Source: Atrina japonica
Lineage: Eukaryota > Mollusca > Bivalvia > Pterioida > Pinnidae
Length of the DNA: 64,000 nt
Reading direction: 5' to 3'
Assembly: GCA_030159075.1 (NCBI GenBank)
Contig: BROG01000641.1
Location: 124,001-188,000, forward strand
Shown here: positions 12,215 through 23,864 of the stretch, piece after piece
How the letters are laid out: every line of letters starts with the position of its first letter
Position numbering within the stretch: position 1 is the stretch's first letter
Notes under the pieces: model-generated
Databases searched by the model: none
What the model was told of the DNA's origin: nothing
The model's input: the letters and a program-made list of their open reading frames with translations, nothing else
Made by a program: the position numbers and the translations under genes

Positions 12215-13375
12215 TCATTGGGTATCTGTCTGTTCAAATTTGGGTCAAACTAAACACATATAGCAGAGCTTGATTGGTCATTGGTCATCTAATAGGAAGA
12301 ATTGATAATCCAGTGCTTGTCAGTTTCTGCAAATTTTATTACATCCCACTACTGCTGTGAACTTGTTTCATTCATAACTGGCTTTGACAAAAACTATTTC
12401 AAGGATGAATCTTTGATGAAGGGCTTAACTAAATAACAAACATCAGTTCAAGGTAAGCACAGGAAGTTCCACATGTGGTTACTAAAAGCCACCTGTACAT
12501 ACTGCTGGCCCGGAAGCAGCACCACAACTGCATGACAGTGGAATGACCACTATCTATATGACCTTGCAACTGATTCTACATCCAAAAATCTCTATTGTTG
12601 TTGGAAAAGGAAAGAGAAATATAATAATGAATACCTACAATCAGATAATTGCCCTATCCCCTGTGACACCTGTAGCTGTCTGGACCAACACTGTGACAAT
12701 AGCATAAATAAAATGCCAATGACCAATTACAAAAAAGCCAAAGAACACATATCAAAATAATCAAATGACCACAAATGTTCATTTCCTAGCCCCATGTGGT
12801 CCTGGACAAATAACTGATGTTCATTAACATTTCAGACCATTACTATGAATGTTGACCCATCAAACAGGCTAACTGTATCAACACCAAAGCCCACCAGAAA
12901 ATACATAAACATGGGTTAAGCAGAATAAAAACATGATTCATAATTATATCTCAGAGGTAAAAATGACTCCAAACCTTCTTCATTTATAACAGGAATTTAC
13001 CGTTATTATCTGACATATTTCAATTTATCCTTGCAATAACTAACCGGGGATCAAGGCAAAGTCACCACATGATAGTGGAGGTCGATGACTTTGATACTGT
13101 TACTACAGTTGTTAAGGCACATTCTTTCCTCTTTGACAGCTTACAGTTTGCCTCATAGCTTTAACAAGACACTGTTGGGTTGCCAGAACACATAGTGTAA
13201 GTTGTATAATTGTAATGAACTACTGTGCATATGTAATGTTTTATACACTTGGCATAATATGTGATGGTGAAAAAAAAAATATGCTGTAAAGATCTTTCAA
13301 TTACTGGTAGAATTTTTAAAATGAATATTTTGTATTTGGTTTGTTTGTTTTGAACATATCATGTATTTTTTTTTT
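12213..13375. other. non-coding stretch
   Basis: No gene, RNA or repeat recognised. Confidence 0.4.
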
Positions 13376-13382
13376 CAATCAA

Positions 13383-13455
13383 ATTTATTTTTATCATTAT
13401 TATTATTATTATTACAATTATTATTATTATTATTATTATAATTATTATTATTTTT
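13383..13455. repeat. (TTA)n microsatellite
   Basis: ATT/TTA triplet run that produces a poly-Asn frame on the minus strand. The frame is not a gene. Confidence 0.9.
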
Positions 13456-14210
13456 CTTTTTCTTTATTTTTTTGCAGGGGAGGGGGTTGGTAGATGAGGG
13501 TAGATAGGAGATAAAAGATTGCATGGGGATGGGATTTGTTTTCATTATGTTCATGAAAAAGTTACAATCTGCATGCCCCAAAAGTAGAATTGGAATGAAT
13601 TTTTACAAGCCTCTGGAAGAGTTACCCTAATTATGTACATGTACAGATGTATATACCAATTATTGTGTTTCATCATTTCCAAATTCTCTAAGAAATAAGT
13701 ATGGTAGGTAATTTTAAGGTACATAAGGCCATAATAAAAAAATTGCTAGATTCTCATCCATTTTTTCAAAAAAATTGGGGTGGGGAGGGGGGAGCAAATT
13801 TTATTTTCCATTTTTTATTTTTTCTGAAATGGAATTGGACACTGAATATGACTAAATTGACCCTGCCAAACAGTGAAAAAAAAGACATTGTTAAGCTTTA
13901 ATAGTTTTATTTGACTTCCTGTCCAAATAAAATAACACAAAATCAACAAATTTTAAAATCTCATGTTTATATCTACGTCATGTACATGTACGACTAGAAT
14001 CACTAGATACCAAAATTGTAACCAGTGTCAATCCAAAAACAAGAAATCCTACTTGCATTTCTTTTTGCTTGAAGGCCGTCAATACCCCTTCATATGAGCA
14101 TGAGGTGCTGCTATATGGCATCCCATTCCTTCTAATGTATGATGATTTTCATCAATGTACAAATGTAGGCTACCATAGACAGACAGCCAATGTATGAAAA
14201 AACGACTTAC

Positions 14211-14520
14211 CAAGAGTGTTAACATTGGCACTAAGAAATCCTACATTTTGCTCTTGTTGCCAATCAATAATGTCATTCTGTAGCTTTATTTTGTCATTAA
14301 CTGGGTTGCTATGCTTCTCGGGTAAATGGTTTGCCTTTGATGCTGCAGACATAAGAATACTGAATGCATCATGCACAGGGTCATTGTTATTTTTTTTTTT
14401 CAGAACCATCCGAGTTCTGGGAAAACTGAATATAGTTGTCAAGAAAAGACAAAATATCGCCAACTTTGCATTCAGGGTCACATGAAACGAAAGTTCCGTC
14501 TTTAGATTTTCCAACAGTAA
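14211..14520 (-). pseudogene. decayed coding exon (unknown, probably transposon-encoded)
   Basis: On the minus strand a GACAG acceptor near 14521 and a GTAAGT donor (bases 14205-14210) bracket an exon read in two frames. The first part reads VTVGKSKDGTFVSCDPECK and VGDILSFLDNYIQF. After an 11-base A run (T at 14390-14400) the frame shifts to DPVHDAFSILMSAASKAN and IKLQNDIIDWQQEQNVGF. Both halves look like ordinary soluble protein, so a homopolymer frameshift (real or a sequencing error) is the simplest reading. I do not recognise the family. Its place between inverted repeats suggests a transposon gene; a host gene exon is the alternative. Confidence 0.45.
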
Positions 14521-14547
14521 CTGTCGCTTATCTAGCTGAAATACTAG

Positions 14548-14785
14548 GCCGAACTATCGGGGGCAGAAGTCCTCCCATATATTTTCTTTGTAGCAAGATG
14601 CTGTGTCATTTTCACAGCAGTTTAGCGATCATTTCAACCACCTATTTTTTATTGCTGATGTCCGATATTTGTTGATATGCTTACTTGATCTTTTAGATTT
14701 ATAAATCCATCGTCATTAAGTTATGACATGACATAATTCCATATCTATGAGATGTTTATTCTAGCTACACATCGTTTTTTTTATT
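14548..14785 (-). mobile_element. truncated copy of the Mutator-like element at 52.4 kb
   Basis: The reverse complement of 14548-14785 matches 52425-52650 closely, for example AATTATGTCATGTCATAACT, GACGATGGATTTATAAATCT, CTAAACTGCTGTGAAAATG and TATGGGAGGACTTCTGCCCC. One end keeps TAGGCCGAA. Most of the terminal repeat present at 52.4 kb is missing. Confidence 0.75.
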
Positions 14786-14812
14786 CACATCGTCTGTCTC
14801 CATTTTGAACAG

Positions 14813-14907
14813 AAGAAAATCTAAGACGTTCGTTGATTGGTTGATCGTAAATGCACATTCACTGTTGCATTATTATCAACCAATCAGCAAACGTCTTAGA
14901 TTTTCTT
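14813..14907. repeat. 33-bp inverted repeat (hairpin) with CCAAT words
   Basis: Arms 14813-14845 and 14875-14907 pair at 31 of 33 positions around a 29-base loop. Each arm contains a CCAAT box or its complement (GATTGGTTGAT and ATCAACCAATC). It lies about 290 bp 5' of the decayed minus-strand exon. Confidence 0.85.
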
Positions 14908-15213
14908 ATGAAATAACGGCGAAGACCATGTTGTCTGCTTTTTAATATAAAAATAACCATCGGAAGTCATCTGAAAAATGAACATTACAGAACGGAATCG
15001 GACAAGACACAGGATATTTCCGGTCGACTATACTCGTTTTAAAACGTAATTTTAAAAATAAAAAAAATCGTGGCGGGCGTGAAAATTGGGGTGGGCGGGG
15101 ATGAGAATCTAGGATTTTTTTTTATTATGGCCCAAAGTACTGATTCACACAAATAAAATGAGTCATAAAGATCAATAAAAACCTAAAAGTAGTGTAAGTG
15201 TCATAAATATATA

Positions 15214-15389
15214 CAGTGAAACCTGTATATAAGGACCAAGGGACCAGAAAATATTGATCCTTACGTGCAGGCAACCCTTATACACAGGTTAAATTTAGTT
15301 GAAGTGTGCAATCAAGGGACTTGAAAAAAACTGGCCTTTATAAACAGGTTATCCTTATATAGAGGTGGCTGCTATAGCAGGTTTAACTG
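15214..15389. mobile_element. TA-flanked pogo-type MITE
   Basis: A 176-bp element starting CAGTGAAACCTGTATATAAG and ending GCAGGTTTAACTG, with TA at 15212-15213 and 15390-15391. Internal inverted words include AAGGACC and TTATACACAGG/AACAGGTTATCC. Confidence 0.7.
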
Positions 15390-15463
15390 TACCTTTATTG
15401 TTGATTTTATTTCAGTATTATTATATGTATTTACATGCAATTTGATCACAACAACATATTGGG

Positions 15464-15665
15464 GCCTCCAAGGCCGAGTGGTTACAGCATCACACTTTGA
15501 ACCAAGAAGTTTCTCACTTCTAGTCAGTGCAGGTTCAAGCCCTGCTGGAACCTAAGCTAATTTCTGTGAGAGAGTTTGCCATTTCCTTGCGGATGGATGA
15601 TGGTCTCTTCCGGGGTACATTGTAACCAGGTTCTCTGCTCCATCATTGAAAACTCGAGAGGATAT
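15464..15665 (+). mobile_element. tRNA-derived SINE (family 2)
   Basis: The tRNA-Ser/Leu-like head has an A box (GGCCGAGTGGTTACAGCATC) and a B box (GGTTCAAGCCC). The body AACCTAAGCT, GAGTTTGCCA, GTACATTGTAACCAGGTTCT is shared with copies at 33.5, 34.2 and 60.6 kb. The 3' end differs from the other copies. Confidence 0.8.
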
Positions 15666-15699
15666 TTTCCTTCCTCATGCATTTCTGACATTATACTAT

Positions 15700-15781
15700 A
15701 TAAACTCAAATAACGAAATCCGGCTATAACAACGTTCAAATTTATTTCCCTTCCACTTCGTTATAAGTGGAGTTGACTGTA
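15700..15781 (-). mobile_element. fragment of TA-type inverted-repeat element
   Basis: AACGAAATCCGGCTATAACA and CTTCGTTATAAGTGGAGTTG then ACTGTA resemble one end of a pogo/Tigger-type element. The other end is not found. Confidence 0.4.
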
Positions 15782-15789
15782 TATATACA

Positions 15790-16965
15790 TAGTACACAAA
15801 TATGCATATTTGTATGTGTATCACACCTGGTGTCACTTATACCCCGCATTGCTTGAACACATCCAAACAATATCAATGTAGCATACCGTCTTGATAACTG
15901 TAATAAAACTGATCTGTACTGATTTTTGCCTGACAGTACAACACAGCATATGTGTTGAGTTTTAATCCATTGTAGCATTGGTGTCAAACAGACATCACTG
16001 TTGTTCTTACCAATCTTCATTAGGTAACTCATCTCTCTACTTTGTGATCAAACGTATTCTAGAAGTGTGCCAGGGCTTTGAGTTTCAATGGCAGCTCTTG
16101 ATCTGAATACATGATACAATGCAGGACCATAAATCTCAAGTAAATAGGTGACAGATACCACTTACTTAAGCTATTTCTGTTTGGTACTGTGATTATTATG
16201 TGCCTTAAAAACTGTAAATCCCAGAATTTTTAATAGTTTTAGGACTTCAAAAATGTTCTTGAAAGCTGTCTTGGATGACAATTTAAATTCCAAAAGTTTG
16301 CTCTTGTGATTGAAAGGTATTTTATAGAAAGTTATTTTTCCCAATCTAATAAAAGTCATCATATCAAATATTAAAAAAGTTAAAATCTTTTGAATAAAAA
16401 TCAACAGAACTTTAATTCTATGTCTGAAAATCATAACATTCCAAAGCAAAAGCAAAAAAAACCCAGAACAAGATATGTTTATGAAACACATTATCCTGCT
16501 TTTTTATCTTATCCCACGCCAAGGGGCATGTGATGTCTGTTAAGTGTGAAGTTTGATGAACTTACAGTCCAAGTTTGGTTACTGTATCACAATCCAAACT
16601 TGAAATATTGCACTTTATATGTATGGAATTATGGACAGACAGACAATACACACTAGACACAAACCCTAGACCCCCCCCCCCCCCCCCCCGGACCTTTCAG
16701 GCAAGGGGCATAAAAACAGCATTGGTTTTAACTTCTGCCTGCTGGCCATTTGGATATGTGTACTAGTTTGATGACTGATGGAGTACATGTACATATGTAA
16801 ATGTTCATTATGCCTTACTTAGTGAAATCCAGGACAAGGCAGGTTCACTGCTGCTTGTACCCTGTAAATAACACTCGTCATACTTTGTACATTACATATT
16901 TTCCTACAGAACAGACATTTACAAACAAATTTTTTTTTTTCCAAAAAATTTAGAAATACGCCAGT
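15790..16965. other. non-coding stretch with a C-run
   Basis: A C-run of about 20 at 16670-16690, imperfectly uniform. Open frames at 15742-16032 and 16171-16491 (minus) have no family features. Confidence 0.4.
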
Positions 16966-17114
16966 TTGAAGGTCAAGTCATTCATGACAATTTTTAAATG
17001 CCTTTCAGAAGGTTATGTCATTCATCACAAGTTTTATAGGCCTTTCAGAAGGTCAAGTCATTCATAACAATTTTTATTTGCCTTTCAGAAGGTCAAGTCA
17101 TTCATAACAATTTT
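16966..17114. repeat. 40-bp tandem repeat, about 4 units
   Basis: Unit GCCTTTCAGAAGGTCAAGTC followed by ATTCATGACAATTTTTAAAT, with minor changes. Confidence 0.85.
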
Positions 17115-17177
17115 AAAAGTTCTATACCTCTGATAAATATTACCAATTGTTAGTCCTATAAATCAAACTCATCTGAG

Positions 17178-18049
17178 CAGTGTTCAATCTAGGACACGCC
17201 ACTGCATCAATGGAGCGCTGAAATCGGACATGGCGCAATTAAAATTCAATGATGGGCCACTCTGGTGCAATGCTAATCTTCCCAGTGATAACTTTATTTC
17301 AATTAAATGTCCGCGTACAAACTGAAATATTACTTTTAAATGTAACATCGTGGATAGTCTAACGCGAATAATTCAAGCCCGCTCCGTTTCCGATTATCTC
17401 CATACTACGCTAGGTTAATGCAGTGATCAAAGTGAACGGAACATAACGACTGAATTATTCGGGTTATGGATAGTCTTGAGCAAACTACATAGCCGGAAGT
17501 AACTGCCTGGTGTTATTTAAGTTAAAACGTGGCATCAGTGTCAGAGTCTGCCAAACGTTTAAGGTCTGCTATATGCTATCAAGCGTATTATGTGCGTCCA
17601 TGAGTTCTAAAAAAAACTTGAAATAATATTCAAAACAACCCAAGCTCGTCATCAAATAAAAAAAAAAAAACAGCAGAAAAATCAGAATCTGTCTCTGACA
17701 ATCAGAAACGAAAGTTTCAAAATCAGTGGTTAAACGACGACCATTTTAAAAACTGGTTGACTTATGATGACAAATCTTGTACCATGAACTGTAGTGGCTG
17801 ACTTCAACTTCAAAGAAGCTTTATTGGTTATGGCAAAAAGTTCAGCATAGAAGAGTCTTTGATCATTGAATTGTATATTGGTGAACAATGTATATGGACA
17901 ACTATGATGGTTACAGTAAACTCTAAACTCATCACAACTGGTCAGTTTTTCTTTATATGTTATGGCCCCTTCTTTTTGAAAATTGTCCCCTGATTTTAAT
18001 AGCATGGGCCTGTCTGGACCCCTTGTTCATGGTCCTAGATTGAACACTG
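17178..18049 (+). mobile_element. hAT-like element, 872 bp, with transposase-type coding remnant
   Basis: Perfect 17-bp inverted ends CAGTGTTCAATCTAGGA / TCCTAGATTGAACACTG. A 6-bp duplication TCTGAG flanks both sides (17172-17177, 18050-18055). CAGTG termini are typical of hAT elements. The classical hAT duplication is 8 bp, but 5- and 6-bp groups are named in repeat databases. It contains the coding remnant at 17673-17801. Confidence 0.85.
17673..17801 (+). pseudogene. remnant of hAT-type transposase N-terminal zinc-finger region
   Basis: Reads KRKFQNQWL, HFKNWLTYDD, CTMNC and then a stop. The pattern KRKFQ-x2-WL-x6-WL-x-Y-x-M-x-C is the start of the TTF/BED-like zinc finger found in hAT transposases and their domesticated relatives (ZMYM6/ZNF862 type). 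Only this exon-sized piece is left. An upstream ATG at 17600 is in another frame and meets stops. It lies inside the hAT-like inverted repeats, consistent with an internally deleted copy. Confidence 0.7.
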
Positions 18050-18055
18050 TCTGAG

Positions 18056-19634
18056 ATCTCAATAATATACAGCTACATACCAAATTTGGAAAAAACTTGA
18101 TAAAAAGGAAACTGACATTAATTTGATGAAATCTGAGATGTTACAAACAGAAGGACAAAAAATAATTCTATGCACAGAGATTTTGGATATCTGAACGAAC
18201 AAATGACTAGATCACAAAGATACATGTACCTTAAAATGTTTGGTAGAATTATTTCTAAATTCAAAAGATAAGATTCACAAGATTAACTTGATAAATGCAT
18301 CCCTTTCAAACCAAGACAAAGTTGGTTACAAAAAATTCAAGAAAAAATAGACCATTTTATCAGTAATCAGGACAGACATAGATTTGAACCGAATCATTTT
18401 TGTTGCTCAACCGAAAATGGCAATATCACATGTAAAGCAATTATAACTGAATGTTGCTGATAGAAGAGCTCCTGATATTAAATAGACTTTGCTTACTGTT
18501 TTTATTTTTGATTCAGATGAACTGTATTACCCTTTCGACTCATTTTTACAGAATTTAAGAACTGAGATAAAGTCTTTGTATGATCAGAGTGTTAAATGCC
18601 TATCCTGCATGTTTCTGACAGTCTGACCTGGGGCAGGTATGTGTATTGCCCTGGCCAGTAATGATAAGCCTAATGTCATCTAAAAGGATCATTGAACACT
18701 TGCAGTGTTATTAATCATTTCAAACTGAAGATTTGTGTATTAAAAATTTGTGCCTCATTTTTCACCAACACATGTATGTTCATTTCCGATGCTAAGTGTT
18801 ATTAGCTATCTTGACACATGTACCAAGGTGCCAGAATTTTTCACTGTCTTGTTTTCCCTGTTGTTTACGATTAATATGTCAGATTCAGCAACAGTGTGTA
18901 TGCATACCACTTGCTTAACTTTTTACATTTTTTGTTGTTGGTATGAGATAATATCAACATAATGAAACAATGCTGTCAGGAAAAACATGATAAATGTTCC
19001 CATGTTTGGAGTCAATTAAAGATGCCATGCTTTACACACACAACAAAAAATAAATAAATAAATAAATAAATAAATAAACAATTGCACTGAGCAAATTCAA
19101 ATTAGAAGTTTGCCACATGCAATTAATCATATCATAATTTTGACACATACATGTATCTTGACTTTTGAGATGATTAATTGCATGCGGCAAAATTCTAGTT
19201 TTAGGCCAAATTCAAAGACAAAACTGTTTGTGGAATGGACAAGATCAACATCAATCAATATTTTTAAGGGTTGAATCAGATTTTATTTCATCCCCTACAT
19301 GATACTGAACTTTAAAATACTTAGGTTCGGAGATTATGATAATTCTTAAACATCCTGTATAAAAACTTTTCACCGACTACTTCATTTGAGACAACAGATT
19401 CACAATTATTCCTTGGATAAAGATCACAAACTAACATACTGGCCAAAGATAAAAAGGTTATCAAAGATTACAAAGCTTACCTCACATCAACATATTTTAC
19501 ATCTCAAAAATTAACATGACCAATATCAAGTTCCTTTAAACAAAATGAATGAAACCAGACAGAGGCCAAAAAATACAGGACTAACCCACTTTGACCCAAT
19601 GAAGCATAGCATGTACTAAATCTTATATAAGTCA
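18056..19634. other. non-coding stretch
   Basis: An AAAT microsatellite at 19048-19079 and an imperfect inverted pair TTGCCACATGCAATTAATCA (19110) and GATTAATTGCATGCGGCAA (19173), about 45 bp apart. No gene. Confidence 0.45.
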
Positions 19635-19639
19635 TATAT

Positions 19640-19924
19640 CAGGCCTTTTTCTGTCAATTCTGGGAAAATGCCATTGGTGACACAATTGGCATTTTTAACG
19701 TAAATTTGCATCAAATTGGGAAAAACTTTTTGTACATATGAAAATCCAAATGTAATGGAATCTCTTTTTTGAATGCAATATCCCTTACATTAACTTATTT
19801 TTCATTTTTGTCATGGCCTGAACACCATATTGGGAAGTTTTTTCATCCAATTGGGAAAAATACATATTTTGCATTGTGAATGGGGCCAAATTATGGCCCT
19901 ATGGAAACTATAGAAAAAGGCCTG
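19640..19924 (+). mobile_element. hAT-like MITE (family 1), 5-bp TSD
   Basis: A 285-bp element with ends CAGGCCTTTTTCTGT and ATAGAAAAAGGCCTG, flanked by TATAT on both sides (19635-19639, 19925-19929). Internal GCATTGTGAATGGGGCCAAA is shared with the 23.6 and 9.1 kb copies. Confidence 0.85.
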
Positions 19925-19929
19925 TATAT

Positions 19930-21660
19930 TCCATGCAAGGTGCTTTATTGTATGGGCAGCAGAAACAGGTAAACCTGACTCAAACCAAACATCTTAACCA
20001 GATGTCAAACCTGGGTGATAGCATTAGCCCCACCCCCATTTCATAAGGGTGAGCATCAAAAGACCTGTGAATTTAACATTTAATGCTATGTACTTAGCAA
20101 ATTAAAGGAATCTTAAATTCAGAACCAGGGACCATCTATCTGCAAAACAAGCACTGATATTGATCTTGCACAAGTTGTCAATTTCATAAAAGCCAAACTG
20201 TTGAAGAAATAGTCTAAAACCTATTTTGAATCTTAGTTGTCCAGGATGTTCTTGCTAAATTAAACTGTATATTTCTCCTAAATAGTTTACCTTCATTAAC
20301 ATTGTTATCTACAACACTGATTATATACACTTTTGAAGTTACGTCAATTACAGGACATACATTGTATTTCACACACAATCATTTATCTGTCTTATAGAAT
20401 TACTATTGATAAAGTGTATTTGACATTTATAGCATCTTACTTATATGTACATGTACTTTACCTTGAAATGACAGTGAAATCAGCTATTGATGTGTACTGT
20501 ATATTTCATATAATGAACTTGACAAAATAGTTCACCCGAGAATGTGAAAATATTTGTCATTTAGTACCCATTTATATGCAGTACATGTATTTCATTTACA
20601 AGATTACTAACCCAGTACATTAGCATTTGTTTTATTCCATCTAGATAGATGAAGAAGAACAGATACTATAAAATGGCATTTGTTTGTCTGTTTACTTTTG
20701 CGTCATACATCATGTGTTTGAAACATTAACATAACAACACTTAAAACCTTGAACTACATGTATACATAAATACATATCAGCTGATGTTTGCTCTAAATGT
20801 ATACTGGTTTGGAAAACTTACCAGAGCTGGTTGGGGTAACTGCATTTGTTCCAAAATCTGTAATGGAGGAAAAGGAAAAAGACTATTATAAACTAATCAA
20901 AATAAATAACACTAAAAAATTTAAAATAAAAAATAAACGAGGAATAAAAGTACTGTATACTAGGTTATTTTTCGCACTACTACTCTTGCAAACAGTTTTG
21001 TCCCTTTTTAAATTCATTCAGACTCATTATAATTCCATTTAAGAAACCAATGTGTTTGTGTGCAACAACCAGCAATTTTTATCACTGATTAAATATGAAT
21101 TTTTATTAATTTTTCTTTTTAAACAATTAATAACTTTGCATATCTACTTTTTGCATGGTTACATTAAAGTTTTTAAACAATTTTGTGTGTTGTTTGAAAT
21201 TAAATATATAATAAATAAAAACTCTCTGCAATTAATAAAAACCAGACGAATTTCCAATTCTGAATTTGCCCAATGACGATGAGGGTGAAAATTTCCCTGT
21301 ATACAGTAGCTGATTTAAAAAAGACCTTGAGGCCAAAAGGAAACAGACACTGTGATTATTGACTTACATTTAGCTACCAGTACTTCATTCAACTGGTGTT
21401 TTATGCTACACTCAAAATCTTTCCAGTTAAATTAGACACGGGAGGGAGGGGGGGTCAAGAGGATCAGCAGGCCTTAATGGTCACTTGAGTGAATTCTATG
21501 TTTACAGTAAGAACATACCGATCATTGGTTCATGAGAAGATTTTTAAAGATGTACCTTTTCTTTGCCCTTTTGGGGGCCCCTATTGGTACTAGCCCCTTT
21601 TCTTAGCATTGACAACCTCGCTTCGCAGAACATCTCCATTTCAGACAAGTTTTTAGTCTT
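19930..21660. other. non-coding stretch
   Basis: No gene. About 21380-21430 (TGTTTTATGCTACACTCAA) resembles the 3' end of SINE family 2 in antisense. A G-run lies at 21442-21453. Confidence 0.4.
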
Positions 21661-21679
21661 AAATGTTAAAACAAGTATA

Positions 21680-21761
21680 AAACCTCACTTAAGAGACCAC
21701 CTCACTAATCAGACCACTTTCAGTCGGTCAGTCAGGTGGTCTTAATTGTGAGGTTCCACTG
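21680..21761. mobile_element. truncated TA-type MITE
   Basis: Ends GTGAGGTTCCACTG next to TA, matching the terminus CAGTGGAACC of the element at 1946. The opposite inverted copy AACCTCACTTAAGAGACCAC lacks its outermost bases. Confidence 0.55.
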
Positions 21762-23600
21762 TACATATGTACAGAAAAAGCATTAACTTTACTTCAGAAG
21801 ATATGTATATAATGCTAACTTTTTTATTTGTAGTGCAACTCTCTGTAACAGTCACAATAATTCAATCTATTTCACATTGACTGCAGGACTTACTTCCTGT
21901 TGACACAATCAATGTATATCAATAAATGAAAACAAATTCAATATATGGATGATCAATGACTTTACTCATATTTAACTGGTTTTAATCTATTTTAAGTGAA
22001 ACACTTCATACAAATAATGATACCCTATTATTCAACTCTTTACAGAACTGAATGTGTCACATGTTATTTCTAATGGTTATAGAATTTTTTTTCCGATGCA
22101 CATATTTTCAGATGTACATCAATCACATCTCAATAAATACAAAGAGAGGGAGAAATATGTACTCTTCTACTCATACTGGGTACTCGTGCCCTGTGTTAAT
22201 GTAAATACATCATCAAGCACACAAAATAATAAAACATAGGATTAAAATTAATGAGCTATGATTGCACTGAAACACAACTCACCAATGTTTATGAAAAGTT
22301 TCTAAAGTCACAAATTTTCAAATGCTTAAAATAGGTCATCAGATTTTCAGGAGAAATCAGAAAGTTGCAGAGGTTTACACAGGTGTAATTGGTTTAGTTT
22401 TGTATTCTGTATAAATACGTTAAACAGAGCATCTTCACAATCTAGAAGTTTTCAAAACAGTAACTGTAAAATTAAGCTGACTAATAAACAAACCTGTCTT
22501 CTATAATCCCATTTTACAGACATAAAGTAAATCTGTTTTTTAAGGACAGCAAAATTCTTGATTGTAACCAGAGTAAACCAATGTAAAGAATTTACACTGA
22601 ATCATGATAACCATCTACCCTAAGCACCCCACCCCCACCCTCTCTGATAAAATGTTCCACCCTTAGCACCCCATCCCCACCCTCTCTGATCAAAACGAAA
22701 ACTTGTGTGATTTAAAATGTTTACCTGACACAGCAAATTCAACCCACTTGCTTAGGATTCATGGAAACTCTTGAGAATATGAAGCAGAACTACAAGTCCA
22801 TTGACTGATGAATTGTATTGAAAAAGTCATCTATATAGCTACTGCGGTGTATTATTGCGACAATAAAAATTGTACCATGCCATATATTGCTTACAATGAC
22901 AGGGGCGAGGAAAATGTCACGTGTATAAGGAAGTTTAATATCATCAGTATTCTAAATATAGAGCAACACACTATTTATAAACTCTTTTTTTCAATCAATA
23001 AAATTAAAATAACATCTTTGTGTGAAGATTATCAAGAATTGGATCCTTTTTCTTCAATAAGTTGAGCAATGGTGACTTGCATTCTCATTTCAGTTTAAAC
23101 ATCTTAAGCTCTTCTCACATCTAGATCTGTTCCTTAAATAAAGAACCTTGAGCGAAAATAGGTCAACATATTTGCAGGGTTCTGCACTAAATACATTGCA
23201 TATTGATGTTTTAATTACATGTCTTAATTAGTATTCAGGCAAAATATCAAATCAATAGAAATGTTATCATATATAATGTGATTTTTCCAAACACTTCTTT
23301 ATGACGTACATACCTGTACAGTACACATAAAACTGTCACAGGTTTTATTCAATTTTTTAGTCATAGAACTTTCTATCATAAGACTATAACAATGCATTAA
23401 TGGCTCAAATTTTTCAAACACGATGTAAACAATGCCTATAATTTTATGTATGTTTATATTTTCAAAGATATCATATCCTAAGCAATTTTCTGATACCTTA
23501 ACCAACAAGGAAGAGGTTGTATTTTGTTACTGATCTATCGTGTTTTTGTCATTTTGTTTCTTACTGCAACAAATGCTACATGTAACTCTTGTCAAGCTGA
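21762..23600. other. non-coding stretch with a 52-bp duplication
   Basis: TAAGCACCCCACCCCCACCC then TCTCTGAT occurs twice at about 22620-22690. Open frames at 22808-23065 and 23299-23508 show no family features. Confidence 0.4.
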
Positions 23601-23602
23601 AG

Positions 23603-23864
23603 CAGGCCTTTTTCTATAAGCTTTGGGGAAATGCCATTGGAAACATAATTGGGAATTTTAACATGAATTTGTGTTATATTGGGAAAAATTATGTGCACAC
23701 ATAGAAATCTACATGCATTTCCCCTTACATTATTTTTTTTCATTACGGTCATGAGATCAACATCAAATTGGAAATTTCTTAATCAAATTGAGAAAAAATA
23801 CATGCACTTTGCATTGGGAATGGGGCCAAATTTCAGCCCTGTGGATACTATAGAAAAAGCCCTG
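23603..23864 (+). mobile_element. hAT-like MITE (family 1), no clear TSD
   Basis: Ends CAGGCCTTTTTCTATA and TATAGAAAAAGCCCTG. The interior is shared with 19640-19924 (AAATGCCATTGG, GCATTGGGAATGGGGCCAAA). Confidence 0.8.

Larger units (their letters stand above)
13727..15132 (-). mobile_element. 1.4-kb inverted-repeat element carrying a decayed coding exon
   Basis: Left end GGCCATAATAAAAAAATTGC then TAGATTCTCATCC. Right end GGATGAGAATCTAGG then TTTATTATGGCC. The 33-35 bp arms are inverted and nearly identical, and both continue into GGGGTGGG. Inside lie the minus-strand exon at 14211-14520, a relative of the 52.4 kb element and a separate 33-bp hairpin. No clear target duplication is visible. 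Confidence 0.65.

Noticed and set aside
11841..12237. Tyr/Ile-rich open frames (also at 27.8, 37.3, 41.1, 46.2 and 56.2 kb)
   Set aside because: They are translations of TA and GATA microsatellites.
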